A stretch of 64,000 bases of DNA from contig JAJTHG010000018.1 in the NCBI GenBank assembly GCA_021298835.1, forward strand, positions 1-64,000. The letters run 5' to 3'. The position numbers and the translations under genes were made by a program. A model generated the notes under the pieces. That model made no database searches and had not been told where the DNA came from. It worked only from the letters and a program-made list of their open reading frames with translations. This document shows, piece after piece, positions 24,745 to 33,829 of the stretch. Source of the stretch: Gemmatimonadota bacterium. Lineage in GTDB: Bacteria > Gemmatimonadota > Gemmatimonadetes > Gemmatimonadales > Gemmatimonadaceae. Positions within the stretch are counted from its first letter, which is position 1; each line of letters starts with the position of its first letter.

Positions 24745-25503
24745 ATGACCGATTCGCCCTTCGCCCGCCGGACGCGCCTCGTCGGCGCCGCACTCATCGC
24801 CGCGATCAGCGCCCTCTCCACCTCGGCCCATGGGCAAGCCCCCGGTGCCCCCGGTGCCCCCGAGCCGTCAGCCATCTCCGTCAGCGGCCTCGGCGAAGCG
24901 CGAGTGACACCGGATCGGGCGACCGCGACGATCGGCGTCGAGACACGCCGACCGACCGCGTCGCAGGCCGCAGCGGAGAATGCACGGCAGACGCGTGCCG
25001 TGATCGAGGCGATCCGCGCTGCCGGCATCGCAGCGGAAGACATCACGACCAACGATTACGCTGTCGTCCCCGACTACCAGTACGACCAGGCGACCCGCAG
25101 CTCGCCGCTGAAGGGCTACTTCGTGCGCAACACCGTTCGCGTGCGGATCCTCAAGATCGAGAACACAGGCGCGGTGCTCGATGCCGCACTCGGCAAGGGC
25201 GCCAACACGATCCACTCCGTCGAGCTCTATTCGTCCACCCTGCAATCCGCTCGGCGCGACGCGCTGGCCAATGCCGTCGAACAAGCCAAGGCGGATGCTG
25301 AGGTCATCGCCAAGGCGGCCGGGGGCACGCTCGGACCGCTGATCGAGCTGAACTCGACCGAGATGGTGCTGCCAGTCCTCGAACGGGGGATGGCGATGCG
25401 AGCGATGGCAGCCGCGCCCGATAGCCCCACGCCGATCGCCAGCGGACAGCAAACCGTTCAGGCCCGCGTCGCAGGACGGTGGCGATTCCTCCCAGGCCGG
25501 TGA
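24745..25503 (+). CDS. Exported SIMPL-domain (DUF541) protein
   Basis: 252 aa from the ATG at 24745, with a signal peptide (LVGAALIAAISALSTSAHGQ). SIMPL/DUF541 features: ISVSGLGEARVTPDRATATIGVET, the alternating YFVRNTVRVRI strand and the DAEVIAKAAGGTLG segment. Family members are periplasmic or outer-membrane-associated proteins of poorly defined function, some stress-related. Ends 228 bases upstream of parA. Confidence 0.88.
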   Translation: MTDSPFARRTRLVGAALIAAISALSTSAHGQAPGAPGAPEPSAISVSGLGEARVTPDRATATIGVETRRPTASQAAAENARQTRAVIEAIRAAGIAAEDITTNDYAVVPDYQYDQATRSSPLKGYFVRNTVRVRILKIENTGAVLDAALGKGANTIHSVELYSSTLQSARRDALANAVEQAKADAEVIAKAAGGTLGPLIELNSTEMVLPVLERGMAMRAMAAAPDSPTPIASGQQTVQARVAGRWRFLPGR

Positions 25504-25585
25504 CTTCCGGCGGCTTGTGCCAATCCGGGGATCGCCGGAGTTTCTCGACAGCTCCCTACAATGGTCTCCGTGGATGGTTGTGGAT

Positions 25586-25601
25586 TGTTCCACGTGGAAC
25601 A
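25586..25601. promoter_or_regulatory. parS centromere site
   Basis: Perfect 16-bp palindrome TGTTCCACGTGGAACA, matching the chromosomal parS consensus TGTTNCACGTGNAACA. It lies 131 bases upstream of parA, where ParB would load. Near-matches to a DnaA box flank it: TTCTCCACA at 25603-25611 (one mismatch to TTATCCACA) and TGTGGATTG at 25579-25587 (two mismatches on the complement). Confidence 0.93.
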
Positions 25602-25706
25602 CTTCTCCACAGCAACAGCCAGAACTGCGCGCTGAACTGGGAGTCAACCGCCCCGTAAGGGTCGATCCCAACTCCGTCGGCGCCCGTGCCGCCACCTGGG
25701 ACACGC

Positions 25707-25712
25707 TATATT
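25707..25712 (+). promoter_or_regulatory. Candidate -10 element of the parAB promoter
   Basis: TATATT, 20 bases before the parA GTG, would place the transcript start at about 25719, just before the ribosome-binding GGAGG at 25721-25725. No good -35 hexamer is visible at the right distance, so this is tentative. Confidence 0.35.
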
Positions 25713-25731
25713 CGCCCGCCGGAGGAATACC

Positions 25732-26541
25732 GTGGCCAGGGTCATCGCAATCGCCAACCAGAAGGGCGGGGTCGGAAAGACGACCACCGCCGTCAACCTC
25801 GCCGCGTCGCTCGCCGTGGCGGAACAGCGCACCCTGCTGATCGACGGCGATCCGCAGGGTAATGCCACGAGCGGCATCGGTATTCCCCGAGACGCCGTCG
25901 AGCTGACCACATACGACGTGCTGCTCGGTGAGTGCTCGATCGAATCAGCGCTCTGGAAGAACGTCGGCTTCCGGCACCTCGACGTGCTGGCCGCCACCCC
26001 GGACCTTGCCGGGGCCGAGGTCGAACTGGTCAATAGGCCGCGCCGAGAACATGCAATGCGCGACGCTATAGAGACAGTAAAGAGTCAGTACCAGTACATT
26101 TTGATCGACTGTCCTCCATCCCTCGGGCTCATCACCCTCAACATGCTCGCGGCGGCGGATGCGTTGCTCATCCCGCTCCAGTGCGAGTACTACGCTCTCG
26201 AAGGGATTTCCCAGCTGCTCAATACGGTGCACCTGGTCCAGCAGGCGGTGAACCCGGCACTCGGGATCGACGGCGTGCTGCTCACGATGTACGACCATCG
26301 CCTCAACCTCTCTCGGCAGGTGGCGGCGGAGGCGCGCGACTATTTCGGGGACAAGGTCTTCGAGACGCTGATTCCCCGGAACATTCGCCTCGCCGAAGCG
26401 CCGAGCTTCGGGAAGCCCATCATCCTCTACGATCTGCAGAGCGTCGGCGCACAGGGATACATGCAGGTGGCGCGCGAACTCATGACACGGACCGCCGCAC
26501 CTGCAACCGAACGGAACGCCGCCTCCGGGCCCGCCGCATGA
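25732..26541 (+). CDS. parA: Chromosome-partitioning ATPase ParA/Soj
   Basis: 269 aa from a GTG with a good SD (GGAGG, 6 bases upstream). Deviant Walker A KGGVGKTT at 11-18, switch/Walker A' DGDPQGNATSGIG, Walker B ILIDCPPSLGLIT. It drives ParB-parS segregation on the nucleoid. Overlaps parB by 4 bases (ATGA). Codons for about residues 103-126 (26038-26109: AAT AGG, CAT GCA, ATA, ACA GTA, AGT, ATT TTG, CCT CCA) are atypical for the gene, just ahead of Walker B. Confidence 0.96.
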   Translation: MARVIAIANQKGGVGKTTTAVNLAASLAVAEQRTLLIDGDPQGNATSGIGIPRDAVELTTYDVLLGECSIESALWKNVGFRHLDVLAATPDLAGAEVELVNRPRREHAMRDAIETVKSQYQYILIDCPPSLGLITLNMLAAADALLIPLQCEYYALEGISQLLNTVHLVQQAVNPALGIDGVLLTMYDHRLNLSRQVAAEARDYFGDKVFETLIPRNIRLAEAPSFGKPIILYDLQSVGAQGYMQVARELMTRTAAPATERNAASGPAA

Positions 26542-27488
26542 CCGAGAAGCCGCGTCGTCTTGGCCGCGGACTCGAGGCACTGCTCGGCAGCGCGCCGACC
26601 CTTACGCCGCCCACGCCGCCGGCCAGCCGCGATTCGGACGCGCCGCGCTCCGGGACGGGCACGCTACCGATCGCGAGCATTCGCCCCAACCCGTATCAGC
26701 CGCGCAAGACGTTCAAGCCCGAGGAGCTCGCCGAACTCGAGGCCTCGCTCAAGGCCAACGGCCTGCTGCAGCCGGTCACCGTGCGGCCGGCGCCGAGTGG
26801 ACAGGGCTACGAGCTCGTCGCCGGCGAGCGGCGTTTCCGTGCCGCCACTCGGCTCGGCTGGACCGAGATCCCGGCGATCATCAAGGTCCTCGACGACAAG
26901 ACGCTCCTCACTCTGGCGCTCGTCGAGAACCTCCAGCGCGCCGACCTCAACCCGATGGAAGAGGCCGAGGGCTACCAGCAGCTCATGGACGATTTCGGGC
27001 TGACGCAGGCGGAGGTGGCAGAGGCGGTCGGCAAGGATCGCTCGACGGTGGCCAACCTGCTGCGGTTGCTCTCGCTCCCCGGCGGCGTCCAGACCCTCGT
27101 GCGCAACGGCACGTTGTCGCTCGGGCACGCGAAGGCACTGCTCACCGTTCGCGACGAACGCCAACTCCTGGCGCTTGCACGCCGCACGGTGGACGACGGG
27201 CTCTCCGTGCGCGAAGTCGAGCGCGTCGCCCGGGAACAGCCGTCGTCCCGGGCGGCGCAGGCCCCGCGCCGCGACACACCCAAGCCCGCCCCTCCGGGTC
27301 CCCGCGCCGCCGGCACCGTCGCCGAACTCAAGCGCGTGGCTGACGACCTGCGGCGCAAGCTGCAGACGGACGTGCAGGTCTCCCAGACCGCCGCCGACCG
27401 GGGCGAGATCCGCATCGTCTTCTACGGTGCGGACGACCTCGACCGCGTCCTCGAACTCATTCTCGGACCTGGGCGTTCGGAGTACTGA
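26538..27488 (+). CDS. parB: Chromosome-partitioning CTPase/DNA-binding protein ParB
   Basis: 316 aa. N-terminal RLGRGLEALLG (ParA-interacting start), ParB/Sulfiredoxin domain with NPYQPRKTF and the CTP-binding GERRFRAATRLG motif, ENLQRADLNPMEEAEGY, then the HTH QAEVAEAVGKDRSTVANLLRLL, a Pro/Ala-rich linker and a C-terminal dimerisation domain. Loads at parS (25586-25601) and slides as a CTP clamp. Start overlaps the parA stop. Confidence 0.96.
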   Translation: MTEKPRRLGRGLEALLGSAPTLTPPTPPASRDSDAPRSGTGTLPIASIRPNPYQPRKTFKPEELAELEASLKANGLLQPVTVRPAPSGQGYELVAGERRFRAATRLGWTEIPAIIKVLDDKTLLTLALVENLQRADLNPMEEAEGYQQLMDDFGLTQAEVAEAVGKDRSTVANLLRLLSLPGGVQTLVRNGTLSLGHAKALLTVRDERQLLALARRTVDDGLSVREVERVAREQPSSRAAQAPRRDTPKPAPPGPRAAGTVAELKRVADDLRRKLQTDVQVSQTAADRGEIRIVFYGADDLDRVLELILGPGRSEY

Positions 27489-27520
27489 CCGCCGTTCCCC
27501 GACCACCCGCCCCGTTCGCC

Positions 27521-28519
27521 ATGCGACTTCGCCACCTCGCGCTTGCCCTTGCTCCCGTCCTCTCGACGGCCTGCGGCGGCGCCAAGGACGCCGCGCCGTC
27601 GTCCACGTTCAAGGTCGCCCTGCTGACGCCGGGGCCGATCTCGGACCAGTCGTGGAACGGCGGTGCGTACGCCGGCCTGCAGCGTATCAAGGACTCCCTG
27701 GGCGCACAGGTCAGCCACATCCAGACGAAGACGCCCGCCGAGTTCGACGAGAACTTCCGCCAGTACGGAGCGCAGGGGTACACGCTGGTCTTCGGGCACG
27801 GCTTCGAGTACCAGGATGCGGCGCTCCGCGTCGCGCCGCAGTTCCCGAAGACCATCTTCGTCACGACGTCGGGGACCACCGTCGGCCCCAACATCGCGGG
27901 GATGAACTTCGCCTTCGAGGAGGCGAGCTACCTCGCGGGCATGGTCGCCGGCGCCACGACCTCGACCGGGACGATCGGCTGCATCGGCGGCACCGAACTG
28001 CCGCCGGTCAAGGTCAGCTTCGCCGCCTTCGAGGCCGGAGCCCGGCGCGTCCGCCCCGACGTGAAGGTCGTCGTGAGCTACCTCGGCAACTGGGACGACG
28101 TCGGGGCGGGGAAGGAGCAGGCGCTGGCGCAGATCGGGCGGGGCGTGGACGTCATCTTCCAGAACGCCGACGCCGCGGGGCTTGGCGTCTTTCAGGCAGC
28201 CCGCGAGACGCGCAAGGCGTTCGTCATCGGTTCGAACGCCAACCAGAACGGGGTCGCCCCCGAGGTGGTGCTCGGCTCGGTGGTGATCGACATCCCGCAC
28301 GCGCTCATGCTGGTCGCGCGCGAGGTCAAGGCGGGTACCTTCACGCCGCGCGTGGTTCCGCTCGGCCTCAAGAGCGACGTCGTCACGCTCGTCCTGAACG
28401 ATGCCCTGCGGGCGAGGATTCCCGCAGCGGTCCTCGCGGGGGTGGACAGCGTGAAGGGTGAACTGCTGGCGGGCCGTATCGTCGTGCCACGCGGCACGAC
28501 GCCACCCGTGACCCCGTGA
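27521..28519 (+). CDS. BMP-family substrate-binding lipoprotein (nucleoside-type ABC importer)
   Basis: 332 aa; lipoprotein signal with lipobox LSTAC (Cys18). BMP/Med/TmpC domain: VALLTPGPISDQSWNGGAYAGL, FVTTSGTTVGPNIAGMNFAFEEASYLAG, NADAAGLGVFQAARE and IGSNANQN. Family members bind purine nucleosides or related ligands. First gene of a five-gene chain with overlapping codons ending at 32718; coupled to the Nif3-like gene by GTGA. Confidence 0.92.
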   Translation: MRLRHLALALAPVLSTACGGAKDAAPSSTFKVALLTPGPISDQSWNGGAYAGLQRIKDSLGAQVSHIQTKTPAEFDENFRQYGAQGYTLVFGHGFEYQDAALRVAPQFPKTIFVTTSGTTVGPNIAGMNFAFEEASYLAGMVAGATTSTGTIGCIGGTELPPVKVSFAAFEAGARRVRPDVKVVVSYLGNWDDVGAGKEQALAQIGRGVDVIFQNADAAGLGVFQAARETRKAFVIGSNANQNGVAPEVVLGSVVIDIPHALMLVAREVKAGTFTPRVVPLGLKSDVVTLVLNDALRARIPAAVLAGVDSVKGELLAGRIVVPRGTTPPVTP

Positions 28520-29298
28520 CGCCCCTGCGGCTGGAGGTGGTGACGGGCTGGGCCGATGCGCAGTTGCGCACCGCCGAGATTCCCGACTACCCGCCGGCCC
28601 TCAACGGCCTGCAGCTCACCAACCCGGCGGGCACCGTGACCCGCGTGGCGGCCGCCGTGGACGGCTCGCGCCGCGCCATCGAAGGGGCAGTTGCCGTCGG
28701 GGCCGACCTGCTGCTGCTGCACCACGGCCTCTTCTGGGGGGGCAACCAGCGGATCGTCGGCGCCTATCACGACCGGCTCGCGCTGCTCGTCCGGCACGGC
28801 GTCGCGGTTTATGCGTCGCACCTGCCGCTCGACCTGCACCCGTCGCTCGGGAACAACGCGCGTCTGGCGGAGCAGCTCGGGCTGACGCCCTCGGCGGGCT
28901 TCGGCCGCTTCCAGACGGTGCACGTGGGCTGCCAGGGCGCGACCGACCTCGAGACGGCCGAGCTGGTCGCGCGCGCCGGTGCGTTCGCCGCTGCGCAGGG
29001 AGGGCGCGTGCACCACAGCCATCTCGAGGCGGGGCGGCGCACGCGCCGATGGGCGATCGTCACCGGCAGCGGGGCGTCGAGCGACACGCTCCGCGAGGCC
29101 GCGGCGCAGGGCATCGACACCCTGATCACGGGGGAGGGGCCGCATCACACAGCCGTCGAAGCCCCGGAACTCGGCCTGGTCGTCATCTACGCTGGCCACT
29201 ACGCCACCGAGACCCTCGGCGTCGCCGCGCTGGCCGCGGCGATCGGGCAGGAGTTCGGCCTGCCGTGGACGTTCGTCGCCGCGCCCACCGGCACGTGA
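28516..29298 (+). CDS. Nif3-like dinuclear metal-centre protein (YbgI/YqfO family)
   Basis: 260 aa from a GTG overlapping the BMP stop. Dinuclear metal ligands: LLLLHHGLFWGG, SHLPLDLHPSLGNN, and C-terminal GEGPHHTAVEA ... GHYATETLG. Often annotated GTP cyclohydrolase I type 2; true substrate unsettled. It sits between the binding-protein and ATPase genes of a nucleoside-type importer and overlaps both, which suggests it acts on the imported compound or in the same pathway (inference). Confidence 0.88.
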   Translation: MTPLRLEVVTGWADAQLRTAEIPDYPPALNGLQLTNPAGTVTRVAAAVDGSRRAIEGAVAVGADLLLLHHGLFWGGNQRIVGAYHDRLALLVRHGVAVYASHLPLDLHPSLGNNARLAEQLGLTPSAGFGRFQTVHVGCQGATDLETAELVARAGAFAAAQGGRVHHSHLEAGRRTRRWAIVTGSGASSDTLREAAAQGIDTLITGEGPHHTAVEAPELGLVVIYAGHYATETLGVAALAAAIGQEFGLPWTFVAAPTGT

Positions 29299-30755
29299 GC
29301 GTCGCCCCACCCGGGGGACGACGCGCGCCGACGCTCGCCCTCACGGGCATCCTCAAGCGGTTCGGTCCGACGCTCGCCCTCGACGACGCCGGCGTCGTGA
29401 TCCGACCGGGCACCGTGCATGCGCTCCTCGGCGAGAATGGCGCCGGCAAGAGCACGCTCATGCGCATCGCGTTCGGGCTCCTGGCCCCCGATGCAGGGAC
29501 GATCACGCTCGACGGGCGGCCGGTGCACTTCGCATCCGCGGCGGCCGCGCTCGCCGCCGGGCTCGGTATGGTGCAGCAGCACTTCTCGCTCGTGCCGGCC
29601 ATGACGGTGGCCGAGAATGTCGCGCTGGGCGGACGCGGGCGGTTCGACGCCGCGCGCGCCGCCGCCGTCGTGCGGCGCATCGGCGAGGCCACAGGCCTCG
29701 GGCTCGATCCCGGCGCGCGCGTCGGCGAGCTCGCCGTACACGCCCAGCAACGCGTCGAGATCGTCAAGGCGCTCGCGCGCGACGCCGCCGTGCTGATCCT
29801 CGACGAACCGACGGCGGTGCTGGCCCCAGCCGAGGCGCATGAGGTGCTCGGGTGGGTCCGCCGCTTCGCGGAGGGCGGCGGGAGCATCGTGCTCATCACG
29901 CACAAGCTCGCTGACGCGCTCGCGGTCGCGGACGACCTCACTGTGCTGCGCCGCGGGCGGGTGGTGCGGTCGGCCCAGCGCGCCACGTGGTCCCACGACG
30001 CGCTCGTCGCGGCGATGCTGGGAGAGGTGCCCGAGGGTCCCGCGGTGGCCCCGTCGGTGCGGCCCCCGGGCGACGAGGTGCTGGCGCTCGAAGGCGTCAC
30101 CTACGCCGACGCACGTGGCGTTGTGCGCGTCGAGGACGTGTCGGCCAGCGTGCGGGCCGGGGAAGTCGTGGGGATCGCCGCGGTGGAGGGATCTGGCCAG
30201 CACGAGCTACTGCGCCTGCTCGCCGGCCGGCTGGCCCCGACGCGCGGCCTCGTACGCCGGCCGGCCACGGTGGGCTTCGTGCCGGAGGACCGGCACCGCG
30301 ACGCGATCCTGCTGGACGCACCGCTGCGGGAGAACGTCGCGCTCCGCGGCCTCGGCGCCGCGCGCGGCCGGATGCCGTGGGAGGCGCTGCGGGCGCGCAC
30401 GCGCGAGCTGATGGCGCGCTTCGACGTCCGTGGTCCCGGACCCGAGGCCCCCGCGCGGGCGCTGTCGGGCGGCAACCAGCAGAAGCTCGTGCTCGCCCGC
30501 GAGCTCGACCCGCCGCCCCCGGCGCTGGTGGTCGAGAACCCGACGCGGGGGCTGGACCTGCGCGCGACGGACGCGGTGCTCGGACGCCTGCGCGAGGCGC
30601 GCGACCAGGGGCTCGCAGTGGTGTTCTACTCGAGCGACATCGACGAGGTGCTCGCCGTATCCGACCGCGTGCTGGCGATGCACGACGGTCGGCTGGTGGC
30701 AAGCGATGCGACGCGCGAGTCCGTCGGCCGAGCGATGCTGGGGGCGACGCCGTGA
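29295..30755 (+). CDS. Nucleoside-type ABC transporter ATP-binding protein (two NBDs)
   Basis: 486 aa from the GTG at 29295. NBD1: Walker A GENGAGKST near 47, GMVQQHFSLVPAMTVAENV (Q-loop), HAQQRVEIVKAL signature, Walker B VLILDEPTAVL, ITHK switch. NBD2: degenerate Walker A EGSGQHEL, signature LSGGNQQKLVLARE, Walker B variant ALVVENPTRGLD. The pattern of one canonical and one degenerate site is typical of YufO/sugar-type importers. Overlaps both neighbours by 4 bases. Confidence 0.94.
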   Translation: MSVAPPGGRRAPTLALTGILKRFGPTLALDDAGVVIRPGTVHALLGENGAGKSTLMRIAFGLLAPDAGTITLDGRPVHFASAAAALAAGLGMVQQHFSLVPAMTVAENVALGGRGRFDAARAAAVVRRIGEATGLGLDPGARVGELAVHAQQRVEIVKALARDAAVLILDEPTAVLAPAEAHEVLGWVRRFAEGGGSIVLITHKLADALAVADDLTVLRRGRVVRSAQRATWSHDALVAAMLGEVPEGPAVAPSVRPPGDEVLALEGVTYADARGVVRVEDVSASVRAGEVVGIAAVEGSGQHELLRLLAGRLAPTRGLVRRPATVGFVPEDRHRDAILLDAPLRENVALRGLGAARGRMPWEALRARTRELMARFDVRGPGPEAPARALSGGNQQKLVLARELDPPPPALVVENPTRGLDLRATDAVLGRLREARDQGLAVVFYSSDIDEVLAVSDRVLAMHDGRLVASDATRESVGRAMLGATP

Positions 30756-31807
30756 CGCGGCACCGATGGACTGGGCGGCTGCTGCTCATCGCCGCGACGG
30801 GAGGGGTGGCCGCGCTGCTGCTGCTGGCGATCGTCGCCCTTGCGGGCTACGACGCGCCGCGCGCGCTCGGCGCACTGGCGGGTGGCGCCTTCGGGTCGCT
30901 GGATGCGGTGCTCTCGGGCACGCTCGTGCGGGCGACGCCGCTCGTGCTGGCCGGCCTCGCGGTGACGCTGGCGTTCCGCGCGGGGGTGCTGAACATCGGG
31001 GCCGAGGGCCAGTTGCTCGCGGGGGCCGCCGCTGCCACCGCCGCCGGGCTCGCGGTCACGGGCCCCGGGCCACTGCCCCTCGTGAGCGCCCTTACGGCGG
31101 GGATCGCCGGGGGCGCGGTCGTGGCCGGCGTGGCCGCATGGCTCCGGGCGCGCTTCGGCGTGCTCGACGTGATCAGCACGCTGATGCTCAACTCGGTCGC
31201 GCAGTTCGTCGTCGCGTGGCTGGTGCGCGGGCCGCTGCAGGAGCCGCTGCGCATCTATCCGCAGAGTGCCTCGCTGGCGGCGGCGGCACGGCTGCCGGTG
31301 CTGGTGCCTGGCTCGCGCCTGCATCTGGGTTGGCTGATGGCCGTGGTACTCGCCGGCGTCGGGTCGTGGTGGCTCGCGCGCACGGCGGCGGGGTTCCGCC
31401 TGCGCGCGACGGGGCTGAATCCCCTCGCGGCGGCGAGTGCGGGTGGCGTGGCAACGGGGCGGGTGACCGCGTGGGCCTTCGTGGGGAGCGGCATGCTCGC
31501 CGGGCTGGCTGGCGCGGTCGAGGTCACCGGCGTCACCTACGCGCTGTACGAGAACCTTTCCCCGGGCTACGGCTTCACGGCCATCGCCGTCGCGCTGCTC
31601 GCCGGGCTCGAGCCGGTGCTCGTCATCGCCACCGGCCTCGTCTTCGGCGCGCTCGAGGCCGGGGCGAGCGCCATGCAGCGGGATGCCGGCGTTCCGAGCG
31701 TCCTCGTGGCGGTCGTCGAGGCGCTGGTGATCCTGCTCCTGGTGCTCGCCGAACGCGGCCGGCAGGCGGGATGGTGGACCCGCAGGACCCCGGAGGCCGC
31801 CGGCTGA
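30752..31807 (+). CDS. Nucleoside-type ABC transporter permease (YufP-like)
   Basis: 351 aa, polytopic. BPD_transp_2 family features: TLVRATPLVLAGLAVTLAFRAGVLNIGAEGQLL, DVISTLMLNSVAQFVVAWLV, GLNPLAAASAGGVATGR and GFTAIAVALLAGLEP. Start GTG overlaps the ATPase stop; stop shares a base with the start of the second permease (TGATG). Confidence 0.93.
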   Translation: MTRHRWTGRLLLIAATGGVAALLLLAIVALAGYDAPRALGALAGGAFGSLDAVLSGTLVRATPLVLAGLAVTLAFRAGVLNIGAEGQLLAGAAAATAAGLAVTGPGPLPLVSALTAGIAGGAVVAGVAAWLRARFGVLDVISTLMLNSVAQFVVAWLVRGPLQEPLRIYPQSASLAAAARLPVLVPGSRLHLGWLMAVVLAGVGSWWLARTAAGFRLRATGLNPLAAASAGGVATGRVTAWAFVGSGMLAGLAGAVEVTGVTYALYENLSPGYGFTAIAVALLAGLEPVLVIATGLVFGALEAGASAMQRDAGVPSVLVAVVEALVILLLVLAERGRQAGWWTRRTPEAAG

Positions 31808-32718
31808 TGGCGGATGCGCTGACGGGCTTCCTCGAGGCGGCGGTGCGCACGGCGACCCCGCTGGCGTTCGCAGCGATGGGCGAGACGATCGCCGAGCGCG
31901 CCGGGGTCATCAACGTCGGCCTCGAGGGGTGCGTGATGGCCGGCGCCTTCGGGGCGCTCGTGGCGGCCGGCGCGGGCGGCGTCGGCGCGGGGTTCGCGAC
32001 ATCGGCCGTCGCCGGAGCGGCGCTCGCAGCGCTGTTCGCGCTGTGCGTCGTGCGGCTCGGCACCGACCAGATCATCACGGGCACGGCGATGACCCTGCTG
32101 GGGCTGGGCGGGACGGGCGCGCTGTATCGCACCTGGTACGGCGCGGGCGGGGCAGCGCTGTCGGTGCCGACGGCAGGACCGATGGCGGTGCCGGGGTTAT
32201 CGAAGCTCCCGGTGGTCGGGCCGGCATTCTTCTCACAGCCGGTCGTGACGTACCTCGCGGCGCTGCTGGTGCCGGTGCTGTGGTGGTTCCTGTATCGCAC
32301 GCATGCGGGGCTGGCGCTGCGGGCAGTGGGCGAGGCCCCCGAGGCCGCGCGGGCCGCAGGGGTGGCGACCGCGCGGCTGCGCACGCTCGCCGTGGTGGCC
32401 GGCGGGGCGCTTGGCGGGCTGGCGGGGGGGACGCTCGTCCTGGCTCAGGCCGGCACGTTCGCGGAAGGCATGAGCGCGGGCCGCGGCTTCGTGGCGATCG
32501 CGATCGTCGTGCTCGGCCGCTGGCATCCGGTGGGAGCGGCGCTGGGGGCGCTGGTCTTCGGCGCGGCGACGGCGCTGCAGTTCCTGATCCAGGCGATGGG
32601 CTGGACGCTGCCGTACCAGCTCTTTCTCGCCCTGCCGTACGTGCTGACACTCGGCGCGCTTGCGCTCGCGCGGGGCCGGGGCCGGCCGCCGGCCGCGCTG
32701 GGGCAGGCAAGCGGCTAG
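31807..32718 (+). CDS. Nucleoside-type ABC transporter permease (YufQ-like)
   Basis: 303 aa, polytopic; second permease of the importer. Motifs LAFAAMGETIAERAGVINVGLEG, GTDQIITGTAMTLLGLG, GEAPEAARAAGVATARLR and GRGFVAIAIVVLGRWHPVGAALGALVFG. Last gene of the operon; its stop overlaps the convergent AraC-type gene by 4 bases. Confidence 0.93.
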   Translation: MADALTGFLEAAVRTATPLAFAAMGETIAERAGVINVGLEGCVMAGAFGALVAAGAGGVGAGFATSAVAGAALAALFALCVVRLGTDQIITGTAMTLLGLGGTGALYRTWYGAGGAALSVPTAGPMAVPGLSKLPVVGPAFFSQPVVTYLAALLVPVLWWFLYRTHAGLALRAVGEAPEAARAAGVATARLRTLAVVAGGALGGLAGGTLVLAQAGTFAEGMSAGRGFVAIAIVVLGRWHPVGAALGALVFGAATALQFLIQAMGWTLPYQLFLALPYVLTLGALALARGRGRPPAALGQASG

Positions 32719-33659
32719 CGGCGCACGGGGCCCCGGGTCTCGGGCAGGACGTCCGGGTCGGGCGGGGGCGCAGTGCGCAGCACGGTGCCGGGCGTCACGC
32801 CGAAGTAGCGTCGGAAGTGCCGCGTGAAGTGGCTCTGGTCCGCGAAGCCGAACCGCAGGGCAACCTCCGAGACGGACGCGGCCGACAGCAACGCGCGCCG
32901 GGCCGCCTCGAGCCGCCAGGCCAGCACTTGCCGCCACGGACTTCGGCCGAAGCTCTCGCGAAAGGCGCGCTGGAAGTGTCCGGTACTCACGCCGCAGGCG
33001 GCGGCCAGTTCGGCGATGTGCGGCGGATCGTCGAGGCGTTCCTGCACGAGCCGCAGCACCGTGCGACGCGCCCGCGCCGACAGCCCCCCGCGCGCCGACG
33101 TACCGAGATCGTCGGCGCCGAAGTGCTGCGCGAACTGCAGCGACATCGCGCGCCCGAGGGTCTCGATGAACGGCAGTCCCCCGGCGCCGGCGCTCGCCGC
33201 CTCCGCCACGAGCGCCCGGAGAATCGCGGTGAGCGCCGTCGCCCGCACGTCGTAGCGCCGCAGCAGGCGAGGCGGCGCCTCGCCGGCCGGCACGGCCAGC
33301 CAGCGCGCGAACGCCTCGGGGGTGATGGTGCACAGGGCGAAGTGGCACCGCGCGTCCACGCGATGCGAGAAGCGCTCGCCGGCGGGACAGAACCAGCCGG
33401 CACCGGGCCGCAGCGTCTCGGTGCGTTCCACGCCGCCATCGCGGACGAGAATCGGCAAGGGAACACGCTCGAGGTTGAGCGCGAAGTAGTGGGCATCCAC
33501 CGTCAGGTCCCCGACGTCCCAGCCGTCGTTGACACCACGTTCCACGAGCAGTCCCGGCCAGCCGAGCGCCCGGCTCGTCACGAGGATGCGTGCGGCGCCA
33601 AGGGCGTCGATCTGATGGCGGCGTCGCGCGTGCCGAAAGGGCACCCCACTGCGGTTCAC
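32715..33659 (-). CDS. AraC-family transcriptional regulator
   Basis: 314 aa. Start: GTG at 33659, preceded by AGGGGG at suitable spacing; a longer frame reaches into the AKR promoter and was not used. C-terminal double HTH: HIAELAAACGVSTGHFQRAFRESFG and LSAASVSEVALRFGFADQSHFTRHFRRYFGVTPG. The N-terminal sensor resembles cupin-like ligand domains (RPGAGWFCPAGERFSHR). Divergent from the aldo/keto reductase, 170 bases apart, and a likely regulator of it. Confidence 0.9.
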   Translation of the reverse strand: MNRSGVPFRHARRRHQIDALGAARILVTSRALGWPGLLVERGVNDGWDVGDLTVDAHYFALNLERVPLPILVRDGGVERTETLRPGAGWFCPAGERFSHRVDARCHFALCTITPEAFARWLAVPAGEAPPRLLRRYDVRATALTAILRALVAEAASAGAGGLPFIETLGRAMSLQFAQHFGADDLGTSARGGLSARARRTVLRLVQERLDDPPHIAELAAACGVSTGHFQRAFRESFGRSPWRQVLAWRLEAARRALLSAASVSEVALRFGFADQSHFTRHFRRYFGVTPGTVLRTAPPPDPDVLPETRGPVRR

Positions 33660-33829
33660 GACTCGCTTCCCCCTGGTCCCTATCAAGGCCTTCCAGCCGG
33701 GCGACGGTCCGACCCGAATGCCCGCGCGCGAATCGTACCACGCCTCGGAGGAATGTACCGGTGGCACCCGGGAGTCGTGTCTAGTGTCGAGGGAGGATCC
33801 ATGCTCCCACGCCAACCGCCTCCCGCACG

